Shown here: positions 17,748 to 26,328 of the stretch, piece after piece | Layout: every line of letters starts with the position of its first letter | Numbering within the stretch: position 1 is the stretch's first letter | NCBI RefSeq assembly: GCF_001468285.1 | Contig: NZ_LNSB01000008.1 | Coordinates: 52,225 to 116,224, forward strand | Origin: Sphingopyxis sp. HIX | GTDB taxonomy: Bacteria > Pseudomonadota > Alphaproteobacteria > Sphingomonadales > Sphingomonadaceae | DNA: 64,000 nucleotides | Reading direction: 5' to 3' | The notes under the pieces: generated by a model | The model's input: only the letters and a program-made list of their open reading frames with translations | Told to the model about the DNA's origin: nothing | The model's database searches: none | Translations under genes and position numbers: made by a program

Positions 17748-17908
17748 CTTGCCCCCTGGTCCAGGAGGGGGAGATTAGGCGCATATCCGCTGATTTTTGG
17801 TTAATGGGTCGTTGGCCAAGGGCCTCGAAAAGGGGATCGCCCGGCGAGGGACCACCGGGCGATCGGGGCGTTCGGCCGCCCGGTTTGGTGATGCGTGGGA
17901 TTTCCCCG

Positions 17909-18193
17909 TCAGGCCTTGGCCCGGCGGTCGCCTTCGACGGCACCCGGTGCCGCAGGGGCCGCTGCACGCGCGCGGCGGCTGCGCGGGCTCGGGCGCGCCT
18001 TGCGGCGCAGCGTGGTCGCCAGACGGCCCGCCGCCTTGACGAAGACGCGATCCTCGCCGGGGGCGCTGGGCAGCGCGATCCACTCGCCGAAACGCCGCAG
18101 CGGCGCCAGCAGGCGGGTCAGCCCGCGGTGAAGATCGGCGCTGAAACGGTCGTGGCCCTGGTTCCAGCTGCGCATGAAATGTTCTTCCATCAT
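17909..18193 (-). CDS. small hypothetical protein
   Basis: 94 aa, unrecognised. The ATG at 18193 (or 18190) is preceded by GAGGAG at ideal spacing, the main reason to accept it. The N-terminus MMEEHFMRSWNQGHDRFSAD is hydrophilic, the middle amphipathic (LLAPLRRFGEWIALP), and the C-terminus very basic and alanine-rich, perhaps nucleic-acid binding. It diverges from the LysR gene at 18296, so the regulator may control it. Confidence 0.55.
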   Translation of the reverse strand: MMEEHFMRSWNQGHDRFSADLHRGLTRLLAPLRRFGEWIALPSAPGEDRVFVKAAGRLATTLRRKARPSPRSRRARAAAPAAPGAVEGDRRAKA

Positions 18194-18272
18194 CGATCGT
18201 CTCCTCGTTTCTTCGATGCTCGACAAATGCCCGTTCGCGCTGGCCGGCGCCAACAAAAGCTTTGCATGGCCT

Positions 18273-18290
18273 CATAAGTCTGCCTTATAT
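18273..18290. promoter_or_regulatory. possible LysR-type operator dyad
   Basis: ATAAG-TCTGC-CTTAT, a five-base perfect dyad immediately before the LysR ATG and between divergent genes. No Shine-Dalgarno sequence is visible for the LysR start, so the transcript may be leaderless. Confidence 0.35.
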
Positions 18291-18295
18291 GATGT

Positions 18296-19219
18296 ATGCC
18301 CAAGCTCCCGCCCCTCGCCGCCGTCCGGACCTTCGAAGCCGCAGGGCGTCTGCAGAATTTCTCGCGCGCGGCGGAGGAATTGGGGATGACGCAGGCCGCG
18401 GTCAGCTATCAGGTACGCCAATTGGAGGACCGGCTCGGCCGCGCGCTGTTCGTGCGCGAAAAGGGGCGGGTGCACCTGTCCGAAACGGGGCGGCGGCTGC
18501 TCCCCGCGATCTCCGGCGCCTTCGCCGCGATGGGCGACGCCTTCGCCTCGCTGGGCAGCGACGAGGCCGAGGTGCTGACGATCGACGCCGCGACCAGTTT
18601 CGGCGGCACTTGGCTCAGCGCACGCATCGGGGGTTTCCAGTTGGCCTACCCCGATCTCGCCGTGCGCATGGCGATGAACAACGCGCTCGTCGATTTCGAC
18701 ACGTCGAACGTCGATGTCGCGATCCGCATCGGCAAGGGGGAGTGGCCGGGGCTGCGCGCCGATTTCCTGATGCGCCAATATCTCGCGCCGATCGCCTCGC
18801 CCGCCTTCATCGCCGAACATGACATCCGCGAGCCCGCCGACCTGCTGCGCGTCCAGCGGCTCGCGCCCAACGACAGCTGGTGGGCGGCCTGGTTTGCCCT
18901 GGCCGGGGTCGCGACCCCGCCGCCGCGATCGCGCCGCGGGATCGAGCTCGACAGCCAGCTGCAGGAGGCGAGCGCGGTGCAGGCGGGGTTCGGCGTCGCG
19001 ATGATGACTCCGCTCTACTGGCAGGCCGAACTTGCGAGCGGGCGCATGGTCCAGCCCTTCGAGACGCTCTATGTGTCGGCCTCGTCGGGCATGTGGCTCG
19101 TCCACCGTGAGAACCGCGTCGGCGTGCGCAAGATCGAACGCTTCCGCGAATGGCTGCACGCGGAGATCGGCAAGGATCGCCGCATCCTGCCCGAGGCCCT
19201 ATGGCAGCCGCCGTCCTGA
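18296..19219 (+). CDS. LysR family transcriptional regulator (GcvA-like)
   Basis: 307 aa. The N-terminal winged HTH (FEAAGRLQNFSRAAEELGMTQAAVSYQVRQLE) and a substrate-binding domain beginning ~residue 90 are typical of the GcvA/AmpR subgroup. The ligand cannot be inferred. Likely target is the divergent small gene or itself. Its 3' end overlaps the convergent Ada-like gene by 21 bases. No ribosome-binding site precedes the ATG. Confidence 0.9.
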   Translation: MPKLPPLAAVRTFEAAGRLQNFSRAAEELGMTQAAVSYQVRQLEDRLGRALFVREKGRVHLSETGRRLLPAISGAFAAMGDAFASLGSDEAEVLTIDAATSFGGTWLSARIGGFQLAYPDLAVRMAMNNALVDFDTSNVDVAIRIGKGEWPGLRADFLMRQYLAPIASPAFIAEHDIREPADLLRVQRLAPNDSWWAAWFALAGVATPPPRSRRGIELDSQLQEASAVQAGFGVAMMTPLYWQAELASGRMVQPFETLYVSASSGMWLVHRENRVGVRKIERFREWLHAEIGKDRRILPEALWQPPS

Positions 19220-19795
19220 ACCGCCGCGCCGGATCGCGGTCGGCGCGCGTCGGTAGACTTGCTGGAAGGCGGCGTTGAACGACCGCAGGCTGCCGAACCC
19301 CGCTGCGAGCGCGATTTCGGTCATGCCGAGGTCGGTGGTGTCGATCAGCCTCTTGGCGCGCTGGACACGCGCGGTGCGCGCCGCCGCGAGCGGCGTGGTA
19401 TCCAGATGGCGCCGGAACAGCCGCGTCAGGTGGCGCCCGCCCATGCCGAGGCGCGCGGCCAGTGCCTCGACCCCGGCGGTGTCGAGCGCGCCCTCGTCGA
19501 TCAGCCGGAGCGCCCGGTCAACGGTCGCGCGCGTGCCGTTCCACGCCGGCGATAGCGGCGCCGTCTCCGGCCGGCAGCGCAGGCACGGACGGAAACCCGC
19601 GCGCTCGGCCGCCGCAGCGCTCGCGAAATAGCCGACGTTGCGCGACAGCGGCTGACGCACGGGGCATATCGGCCGGCAATAGATGCGGGTCGACTTGACC
19701 CCGATGAAGATGACCCCGTCGAACGCCGGATCGCGCGCGTAGCGCACGCGCTCGCACGCGGCAAAATCGAGGTCGGGTAGGGCGGTCGGCGTCAT
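19199..19795 (-). CDS. Ada-type metal-binding / AraC-HTH regulator (AdaA-like)
   Basis: 198 aa. The Ada N-terminal zinc domain keeps four cysteines (YCRPICPVR and RPCLRCRPE), the first being the methyl-phosphotriester acceptor in Ada. An AraC-type HTH follows (LAARLGMGGRHLTRLFRRH and GFGSLRSFNAAFQQVY). There is no O6-methylguanine transferase or AlkA glycosylase domain, so the layout is like Bacillus AdaA, a sensor-activator of the alkylation response. It ends inside the antisense 3' end of the LysR gene, so loss of a C-terminal domain is possible. Confidence 0.85.
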   Translation of the reverse strand: MTPTALPDLDFAACERVRYARDPAFDGVIFIGVKSTRIYCRPICPVRQPLSRNVGYFASAAAAERAGFRPCLRCRPETAPLSPAWNGTRATVDRALRLIDEGALDTAGVEALAARLGMGGRHLTRLFRRHLDTTPLAAARTARVQRAKRLIDTTDLGMTEIALAAGFGSLRSFNAAFQQVYRRAPTAIRRGGSGRRLP

Positions 19796-19920
19796 GCATG
19801 GCTTATAGGATCTTCCGCGCCCGCTGTCTTCGCATGCCGATGATCAGGTCCGTTTCCTGCCAGCGGCGGCGCGCGCTCGATCCTATCAAAGGCGCTGGAC
19901 GAACAATTGGGAGACCCGTC

Positions 19921-20331
19921 ATGGCATCGCTTCACGAAGATATTTTCATCGCCGCCGATCCCGCCGCGATCTGGGACGCCGCGCGCGACGTTGGGCAGCT
20001 CCACGACCGGCTCGTTCCCGGCTTCGTCGTGGCGACCGAAATGCTGGCGGGCGCCGAGCCGCCGGTGCGGCGCGTGACCTTCGCGAACGGTGCGGTCGCC
20101 GACGAGACGATCGTCTCGGTCGACGACGCGCGCCGCCGCCTCGTCTGGGCTATCAAGGCGTTCGACCATCATAATGGCGCGCTCGAGGTTGCGGCGGCGC
20201 CGGGCGGCGCATGCGTGACATGGACCGCCGACCTCCTCCCCGACGCGCTCGCCGCGCAGGTGCAACCGATGATGGCGAAGGGGCTCGAATTGATGAAGGC
20301 GCGTTTCGAGGATGTCGCCGCCGGCAGCTGA
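19921..20331 (+). CDS. SRPBCC family protein
   Basis: 136 aa with a START/Bet v1-like fold. [27 protein letters not shown] is the typical polyketide-cyclase/dehydrase-like opening. It lies 589 bases into the spacer between the LysR/Ada pair and trmD. GGGAGA precedes the ATG. The ligand is unknown. Confidence 0.8.
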   Translation: MASLHEDIFIAADPAAIWDAARDVGQLHDRLVPGFVVATEMLAGAEPPVRRVTFANGAVADETIVSVDDARRRLVWAIKAFDHHNGALEVAAAPGGACVTWTADLLPDALAAQVQPMMAKGLELMKARFEDVAAGS

Positions 20332-20369
20332 CGCTTGCCAAAAGGGGCTGCGCGGCGGCATGGGGCTTT

Positions 20370-21107
20370 ATGTCTTTCGCCGCCGTCCCGCTGACCCTCT
20401 ATCCCGACATGTTCCCCGGCCCGCTGGGGCACAGCATGGCAGGCCGCGCCCTGGAAGCCGGGGTCTGGTCGTGCGCGCCGGTGCAGATCCGCGATTTCGC
20501 GACCGACAGGCATCGTACCGTCGACGATACGCCTGCGGGCGGCGGGGCGGGAATGGTGCTCAAGGCCGACATATTGGCGGCCGCGCTCGACCATGCGGTC
20601 GCGGCGAATCCCGAGCTGCCGATCCTCGCGATGACCCCGCGCGGGGCGCCGGTAACGCAGGCGCGCGTACGCCTGCTGGCCGCCGGTCCGGGGGCGATCA
20701 TCCTCTGCGGGCGCTTCGAGGGTTTCGACGAGCGCATCTTCGACGCGCGGCCGATCGAACAGATGTCGATGGGTGACATCATATTGTCGGGCGGCGAGAT
20801 GGGCGCGCTGATGCTCCTCGACGCTTGCATTCGGTTGATTCCCGGCGTAATGGGCGCGGCTTCAAGCGGAGACGACGAATCGTTCGAGAATGGTTTGCTC
20901 GAATATCCGCACTATACCCGACCTGTGACATGGGAAGGGCGCACGATCCCCGAAGTGCTGCGATCGGGGGATCATGCGAAGATCGCCGCCTGGCGGAAAC
21001 GACAGGCGGAGGACATCACACGGTTACGCAGGCCGGACCTTTGGGAGCGCCATGAGGGCGCTCGGGACCGACCTGCCTCTGGCGCGCGGCAAAAGAAGAA
21101 GGACTAG
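20370..21107 (+). CDS. trmD: tRNA (guanine-N1-)-methyltransferase TrmD
   Basis: 245 aa. It methylates G37 of CNN-decoding tRNAs with SAM through its trefoil-knot SPOUT fold. Motifs [44 protein letters not shown] and [16 protein letters not shown] are intact. It is five bases upstream of rplS. In most proteobacteria it follows rimM directly; here the junction carries the accessory genes at 14.5-20.3 kb. Confidence 0.95.
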   Translation: MSFAAVPLTLYPDMFPGPLGHSMAGRALEAGVWSCAPVQIRDFATDRHRTVDDTPAGGGAGMVLKADILAAALDHAVAANPELPILAMTPRGAPVTQARVRLLAAGPGAIILCGRFEGFDERIFDARPIEQMSMGDIILSGGEMGALMLLDACIRLIPGVMGAASSGDDESFENGLLEYPHYTRPVTWEGRTIPEVLRSGDHAKIAAWRKRQAEDITRLRRPDLWERHEGARDRPASGARQKKKD

Positions 21108-21112
21108 AGGAC

Positions 21113-21490
21113 ATGAACCTCATCCAGACGATCGAAGCCGAAGAAATTGCCAAGGCCGGCAAGACCATCCCCGAATTCCGTCCCGGCGACACGCTGAAGG
21201 TCGGTGTGAAGGTCGTCGAAGGCGAACGCACCCGCGTGCAGAATTTCGAAGGCGTGTGCATCGCACGCTCGAACAAGGGCATGGGCTCGAACTTCACCGT
21301 GCGCAAGATGTCGTTCGGCGAAGGCGTCGAGCGCGTTTTCCCGCTCTATTCGCCCAACATCGACAGCATTACCGTGATCCGCAAGGGTGCCGTGCGTCGT
21401 GCGAAGCTTTATTATCTTCGTGGCCGCACTGGTAAATCGGCGCGTATTGCGGAGCGCCGCGATTACCGGTCGGAAGCCGGCGAAGGCTAA
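21113..21490 (+). CDS. rplS: 50S ribosomal protein L19
   Basis: 125 aa, normal length. Motifs [44 protein letters not shown] and [14 protein letters not shown] are canonical. It sits at the 30S-50S interface. A strong terminator follows. Confidence 0.97.
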   Translation: MNLIQTIEAEEIAKAGKTIPEFRPGDTLKVGVKVVEGERTRVQNFEGVCIARSNKGMGSNFTVRKMSFGEGVERVFPLYSPNIDSITVIRKGAVRRAKLYYLRGRTGKSARIAERRDYRSEAGEG

Positions 21491-21528
21491 GGAGAGCTAC
21501 TCCTCCACAAAGCCGAAACAGCTTTCCA

Positions 21529-21568
21529 AAACGACCGGTTCCGCCAAAGCGCGAAACCGGTCGTTTTT
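21529..21568 (+). terminator. rho-independent terminator of the trmD-rplS unit
   Basis: Perfect 12-base arms AAACGACCGGTT and AACCGGTCGTTT with a 14-base loop, ending in a run of five T. Confidence 0.9.
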
Positions 21569-21588
21569 CATTTGGGCAAAGCAAAATC

Positions 21589-22206
21589 ATGCAGCAGTCC
21601 GCGTCCTTTCAGCCTTCCCGGCGCGCCGTCCTCGGCGCGGGGCTGTGCTTTGGGGCGTTCGGGCTCGCGGGACGGGCCGCGGCGGCGACCACCGCCGAGC
21701 GGCTGGTCGCGGCGGCGCGGCGGCAGGTCGGCGTCACGCTTGCCTATGATCCCGCGTACAGCACCCTCGCTTTCCCGGGCGGCGACGTCGACCGCGCCAA
21801 GGGGGTGTGCACCGACGTCCTCATCCGCGCCTATCGCGACGCGCTCGGCATCGATCTCCAGGCGCTTGTAAACGCCGACATGAAGGGCGATTTCGGCGCT
21901 TATCCCAGGAACTGGGGCCTCCGCCGTCCCGACCGCAACATCGACCATCGCCGCGTGCCGAACCTCGCGACCTATTGGACGCGCCAGCGCGCGCGGGTGC
22001 CCGTGTCGAGCGACCCCGCCGACTGGCGGCCAGGCGATATCTTCACCTCGATGACCGGCGGGCGTTTCCCGCACACCGGCATCGTGTCCGACCGAACTAC
22101 GGCAGCGGGACGCCCGCTTGTGATCCACAATATCGGCCGCGGCGCGCGCGAGGAAGACGCGCTCTTCGACCACCCGCTGACCGGCCATTTCCGCTGGAAA
22201 GTCTGA
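21589..22206 (+). CDS. DUF1287 domain-containing secreted protein
   Basis: 205 aa. A signal with a twin-arginine flavour (SRRAVLGAGLCFGAFGLAG) suggests periplasmic export. The mature part has AARRQVGVTLAYDPAY, KGVCTDVLIRAYRDALGIDLQ and PGDIFTSMTGGRFPHTGIVSD, giving the Cys-His of an NlpC/P60-like fold, as in the DUF1287/YijF family. Its function is unknown. Confidence 0.8.
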   Translation: MQQSASFQPSRRAVLGAGLCFGAFGLAGRAAAATTAERLVAAARRQVGVTLAYDPAYSTLAFPGGDVDRAKGVCTDVLIRAYRDALGIDLQALVNADMKGDFGAYPRNWGLRRPDRNIDHRRVPNLATYWTRQRARVPVSSDPADWRPGDIFTSMTGGRFPHTGIVSDRTTAAGRPLVIHNIGRGAREEDALFDHPLTGHFRWKV

Positions 22207-22243
22207 TCAGGTTTCAACCAAGTTCTACACTGAGGAGTGAATG

Positions 22244-23269
22244 ATGGGTTATCGTATCGTTGTCGCCGGCGCGACGGGCAATGTCGGGCGCGAAGTGCTC
22301 GCCATCCTCGCCGAACGCGAATTCCCCTATGACGAGATCGCGGCGGTCGCCTCGTCGCGCAGCCAGGGCGACGAGATCGAGATCGGCGACACCGGCAAGA
22401 CGGTGAAGTGCCAGAATATCGAGAATTTCGACTGGGCCGGCTGGGACATGGCGATCTTCGCGATCGGCAGCGACGCGACCGCGATCCACGCGCCGAAAGC
22501 CGCGGCGGCGGGCTGCGTCGTGATCGACAACTCGTCGCTCTATCGCATGGACCCCGACGTGCCGCTGATCGTGCCCGAGGTGAACCCCGACGCGATCGAC
22601 GGTTATACCAAGCGCAACATCATCGCGAACCCGAACTGCTCGACCGCGCAGATGGTCGTCGCGCTCAAGCCGCTCCACGATGCCGCGACGATCAAGCGCG
22701 TCGTCGTCTCGACCTATCAGTCGGTGTCGGGCGCGGGCAAGGCGGGCATGGACGAACTGTGGAACCAGACGCGCCAGATCTTCGTCGGCGACGAAAAGGA
22801 TGTGCAGAAGTTCACCAAGCAGATCGCCTTCAACGTCATCCCGCACATCGACAAATTCCTCGACGACGGCTCGACCAAGGAGGAATGGAAGATGGTCGTC
22901 GAGACCAAGAAGATCCTCGATCCCAAGATCAAGGTCACCGCGACCTGCGTCCGCGTGCCGGTGTTCGTCGGCCATTCGGAAGCGATCAACATCGAGATGG
23001 AGGACGAGCTGTCGGCCGAGGACGCGCAGCGCATCCTGCGCGAAGCGCCGGGCGTGGTGCTCCACGACAAGCGCGAGGACGGCGGCTACATCACCCCCGT
23101 CGAATGCGTCGGCGACTTCGCGACCTTTGTCAGCCGCGTTCGTGACGATCCGACGGTCGATAACGGCCTCAACCTCTGGTGCGTCAGCGACAACCTCCGC
23201 AAGGGCGCGGCGCTCAACGCGGTGCAGATTGCCGAACTGCTGGGGCGCCGGCATCTGAAGAAGGGCTGA
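22244..23269 (+). CDS. asd: aspartate-semialdehyde dehydrogenase
   Basis: 341 aa from ATG 22244 (an in-frame ATG lies directly before at 22241); GAGGAG upstream gives better spacing to the second. It reduces aspartyl phosphate to the semialdehyde for lysine, threonine, methionine and diaminopimelate. NADP-binding GATGNVGREVL is at the N-terminus and the catalytic cysteine is C132 in NPNCSTAQ, with histidine in RVPVFVGHSE. dapF, later in the pathway, is at 8.6 kb. Confidence 0.96.
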   Translation: MGYRIVVAGATGNVGREVLAILAEREFPYDEIAAVASSRSQGDEIEIGDTGKTVKCQNIENFDWAGWDMAIFAIGSDATAIHAPKAAAAGCVVIDNSSLYRMDPDVPLIVPEVNPDAIDGYTKRNIIANPNCSTAQMVVALKPLHDAATIKRVVVSTYQSVSGAGKAGMDELWNQTRQIFVGDEKDVQKFTKQIAFNVIPHIDKFLDDGSTKEEWKMVVETKKILDPKIKVTATCVRVPVFVGHSEAINIEMEDELSAEDAQRILREAPGVVLHDKREDGGYITPVECVGDFATFVSRVRDDPTVDNGLNLWCVSDNLRKGAALNAVQIAELLGRRHLKKG

Positions 23270-23329
23270 GCCCGCACTCTCGCCCGTTCGCATCTCGACT
23301 TCGGGATGCGAACGGGTAGGGATGGGGGC

Positions 23330-24106
23330 ATGACCGCCCCCTATCGTTTCACTCACGCTATCCTCCGCACCCCCGCGCCATCCGCGGTCAAGGGCATCCG
23401 CGCCGACGGCGGCCCCGATCCCGACCTCGCCGGCCTCGCCGCTGAGCATGACGCCTATGCCGCGACGCTCCGCGCCCTCGGCCTCGACCTCACCATCCTC
23501 CCGCCGCTCGACGCCTTCCCCGACGCTCTCTTCGTCGAGGATGTCGCGCTCACTTTCCCCGAGGGCGCGATCCTGCTCCGCCCCGGCGCCGCGACGCGCG
23601 CGGGCGAGGTCGAACATGTTCGCGAAGCGCTTGCCGCGCACCACGAGCGGGTCCTCGAACTCCCCGCCGGCCATGTCGATGGCGGCGACGTGCTACGCCT
23701 TGCCGACCGCGTGATCATCGGCCTCTCGGCGCGCACCGACCGCGCGGGCGCGGAGCAACTCGCCGGTCTCCTCGCTGTCCTCGGCCACCGCGCCGAGATC
23801 GCCGACACGCCGCCCGGCGTCCTCCATTTCAAGACCGGTTGCGGGCTGATCGACGCAGAGACGATCTTCGCCGTCCCCGCGCTCGCCGGCTGTCCCGAGT
23901 TCGCCGGGCTCGAAATCGTCGTGACGCCCGCCGGCGAAGAGGAGGCCGCGAACCTGCTGCGCATCAACGACACGATCCTCGTCGGCGACCGCTGGACCGC
24001 GACCCACGCGCTGCTCGAAGCGCGCGGCCTCGCGATCCGCCCGCTTCCCACGATCGAGATCGCGCGCATCGACGCGGGGCTCAGCTGCATGTCGCTGCGC
24101 TGGTGA
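23330..24106 (+). CDS. dimethylarginine dimethylaminohydrolase-type amidinotransferase
   Basis: 258 aa. Guanidine-modifying superfamily motifs: FVEDVALTF, HVDGGDVLRL, VLHFKTGCGLID (catalytic His) and SCMSLRW with C253 as the nucleophile. DDAH hydrolyses Nw-methylated arginines to citrulline. Identification as DDAH rests on length and the C-terminal cysteine motif; an arginine deiminase-like substrate remains possible. Overlaps the next gene (GTGA). Confidence 0.85.
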   Translation: MTAPYRFTHAILRTPAPSAVKGIRADGGPDPDLAGLAAEHDAYAATLRALGLDLTILPPLDAFPDALFVEDVALTFPEGAILLRPGAATRAGEVEHVREALAAHHERVLELPAGHVDGGDVLRLADRVIIGLSARTDRAGAEQLAGLLAVLGHRAEIADTPPGVLHFKTGCGLIDAETIFAVPALAGCPEFAGLEIVVTPAGEEEAANLLRINDTILVGDRWTATHALLEARGLAIRPLPTIEIARIDAGLSCMSLRW

Positions 24107-24717
24107 TCGCCGCCCTCCCGCGCGCGCAGAAAGTCCTGCTCGGCCTGCTCGCCGCGCTGCTCCTCGCCGCCCAGGTCGCACAGCCCTATCCCGAAATCGC
24201 GCTGCTCCAGCATATCCCGACGCTGCTGTTCCTGTTCGTGTCGCCCTGGGTGCTCCGCCGCTGGCCGCTCTCGACCGCGTCGCTCGCGTGCATCGTGGCG
24301 TTCCTCGCGCTCCACACATTGGGCGGCCGCTACGCCTACAGCAATGTCCCCTATGACGACTGGGCGCGCGCGCTCGGCGGTACGACCCTCTCCGATGCGA
24401 TGGGCTGGAGCCGCAACCACTACGATCGCCTCGTCCATTTCGCCTTTGGCGCCTTGTCGGTGGTCCCCGTCGCCGAGATCGCGCGCCGCCGGGGCGGGCT
24501 CAGCCCGCGCGGCGCCGCGCTGACCGTGCTCGCCTGGGTGCTCGCCATTTCGTGCCTCTACGAGATTTTCGAATGGCTGCTCACTATCGTCGCGGCGGGC
24601 GAGACCGCTGACCGCTACAACGGGCAACAGGGCGACATCTGGGACGCGCAAAAGGATATGGCGCTCGCCGCTCTGGGTGCGATATTGCTGCTCCCCGTCC
24701 TTCGCAGGAGCCGATGA
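24103..24717 (+). CDS. DUF2238 family membrane protein (YjdF-like)
   Basis: 204 aa from GTG 24103, overlapping the DDAH-type stop by four bases. Six hydrophobic stretches, with the family signature NVPYDDWAR ... RNHYDRLVHFAFG and SCLYEIFEWL and GDIWDAQKDMALAALGA. It is an inner-membrane protein of unknown function. Its 3' end overlaps the next gene. Confidence 0.8.
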   Translation: MIAALPRAQKVLLGLLAALLLAAQVAQPYPEIALLQHIPTLLFLFVSPWVLRRWPLSTASLACIVAFLALHTLGGRYAYSNVPYDDWARALGGTTLSDAMGWSRNHYDRLVHFAFGALSVVPVAEIARRRGGLSPRGAALTVLAWVLAISCLYEIFEWLLTIVAAGETADRYNGQQGDIWDAQKDMALAALGAILLLPVLRRSR

Positions 24718-25322
24718 TGCGCCACTTTACTTCCCTCGCCCTGATCGGCCTGCTCGCCGCGTGCAAGCTCGCCGCCGACAGCGCGCCCGCGGAGAAGGAA
24801 CCCGCCGCGCTCCCGGTCCCCGAAGCCAAGGCCGACGGTCCCGCCGCGGCGACCACCGCGATCGGCCTCGACGGCGAGGGGCTGCGCTTCGTCGACAAGG
24901 CGACCGGCAAGACCAGCCTGCTCGCCTTCGGCGTCCCGCGCGCCCAGGCCGAGGAGGCGCTGGCGCGCGTGATGGGCAAGGAGAGCGACCGCAGCAGCAA
25001 CGCGGAATGCGGCGCGGGGCCGATGGACTTCACCCGCTACGACGCGATGACGCTCAATTTCCAGGACGGCAAATTCGCCGGCTGGTTCCTCGGCAACGAG
25101 CCCGGCGCGGACCAATATTCGACGATGAGCGGCATCGCGGTCGGCACCCCGCGCGCCAAGGCGGCCGGCTCGGCCACGATCGTGATGGCCGAGGACAGCA
25201 CCCTGGGCGAGGAATTCAGCATCGGCGAGGGCGAGGATAGCGTCGGCGGCATGTTCGCCGCGCCCGGCGACGATGCGAAGATCGACGCGCTGTTCGCGGG
25301 GGTGAATTGCTTCTTCCGCTGA
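24714..25322 (+). CDS. hypothetical lipoprotein
   Basis: 202 aa from ATG 24714 or 24717. Signal plus lipobox LLAACK (Cys about residue 17), then an Ala/Pro/Glu-rich linker. The globular part has two repeats of a Gly/Ala pattern (FGVPRAQAEEALARVMG and VGTPRAKAAGSATIVM). No family recognised. Likely anchored to the outer membrane; co-transcribed with the preceding two genes. Confidence 0.75.
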   Translation: MMRHFTSLALIGLLAACKLAADSAPAEKEPAALPVPEAKADGPAAATTAIGLDGEGLRFVDKATGKTSLLAFGVPRAQAEEALARVMGKESDRSSNAECGAGPMDFTRYDAMTLNFQDGKFAGWFLGNEPGADQYSTMSGIAVGTPRAKAAGSATIVMAEDSTLGEEFSIGEGEDSVGGMFAAPGDDAKIDALFAGVNCFFR

Positions 25323-25350
25323 GGGGAAAGACAAGCCGCCCCGGCCACCC

Positions 25351-26028
25351 CTAATATTCGACGATGATCCGCACCTTGTCGGCGCTCACCCCGACCGCGC
25401 GCGCGATCTCCTTGCGGCTGCGGTCGATCACCGCCGCCACCTCGTCCGCTGCCGCCTCGCCCAGCAGTTCGGCCGCGGGCACGCCCAATATCTTCGCGAG
25501 CGCCGCCATCCGGCTGCGCTTGGGCCGCACGCGGCCTCTTTCCCAGCCGAGTACCGACGCCGCGCTGACGTTCATGCGCTTGGCGACGTCGGCGCGGTCG
25601 ATCCCGGCCTTGGTGCGCAGCCGCAGCAGCCGCTCGCCGAACGCCTCGTCGGCCGCGGGGCCCGCGGCCGCTTCTTCGGTCGCTTCGGGGGCCGCGAGCG
25701 CCTCGGTCGCGCTCTTGAGCTCGACCGCGCTCAGCGTCGCGCGCGATACCGGACCCTCGAACTGGCAGCCGAAATGCCGCCCGCTCGCCCAGATCACCAC
25801 CGCGGTGATGTCGCCGGCATGCGGCAGCTCGATCTCGATCCGGTCGCCCGCCGCCAGCTTGATGTCGCTTTCGAAGAGCAGGCCGGTGCCCGAGATATTG
25901 TGGATCTGGACGTCGATGCCCTTGCCGTCGTGCCGCGCGCCCTTGGCGAGCAGGCTGAGCTTGCGGCGTCCGCCCTGACGCCGGTCGGCGCCGGGGGCCG
26001 AGGGCAGAAAATATCCGGAAATAGCCAT
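25351..26028 (-). CDS. PilZ domain fused to XRE-type helix-turn-helix
   Basis: 225 aa from ATG 26028. Residues ~16-105 form a PilZ-like barrel (RRQGGRRKLSLLAKG, VQIHNISGTGLLFESD, GCQFEGPVS); the RxxxR and DxSxxG-like c-di-GMP motifs are only approximate (NISGTG). After an Ala/Glu linker comes an XRE HTH (FGERLLRLRTKAGIDRADVAKRMNVSAASVLGWERG). Fusion suggests a DNA-binding c-di-GMP effector, possibly fed by the GGDEF proteins at 9.9 and 16.5 kb. No partner gene is close. Confidence 0.75.
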   Translation of the reverse strand: MAISGYFLPSAPGADRRQGGRRKLSLLAKGARHDGKGIDVQIHNISGTGLLFESDIKLAAGDRIEIELPHAGDITAVVIWASGRHFGCQFEGPVSRATLSAVELKSATEALAAPEATEEAAAGPAADEAFGERLLRLRTKAGIDRADVAKRMNVSAASVLGWERGRVRPKRSRMAALAKILGVPAAELLGEAAADEVAAVIDRSRKEIARAVGVSADKVRIIVEY

Positions 26029-26328
26029 GCCAGTTTGATGGAGTCGGCCGGTTAATGATTGGTTAGCGTGGGGTGAAAGATGGGCGTTGCGGCCCAACTG
26101 TTGGCGACCGGTATCGGGCGTGAGTTGCAGTCCCCCATCCCAAAAACGCCGCCGTCTTCAAAAAAGGCTTTCCTACATTATCCGGCTATGCAAGCGTCGA
26201 TTCTGGCTCTTTCCCTCGGTCGACAGAAGCAGTTGCCGAGGTCCTGTTGGGGAGCGCATAGGGCTGAACTTTCCTGAACTTTGAACAGGGCAGCGGCAGC
26301 TTCCCATCCCAAAGCCGCCATCCGTTCC
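26029..26328. other. 300-bp non-coding spacer with a possible diverged repeat
   Basis: No gene is supported. Near-direct repeats CCCATCCCAAAAACGCCGCC (26134) and CCCATCCCAAAGCCGCC (26303) flank a stretch that looks like a diverged member of the ~145-bp element family (26160-26283). Confidence 0.6.
26160..26283 (+). repeat. possible diverged copy C of the ~145-bp element
   Basis: Begins AAAAAAGGCTTTCCTA and continues ...ATCCGGCTATG, and ends with the tandem CTGAACTTT-C-CTGAACTTT, the same layout as the ends of copies A and B. The middle is not alignable by eye, and the whole is about 20 bases shorter. Confidence 0.4.
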
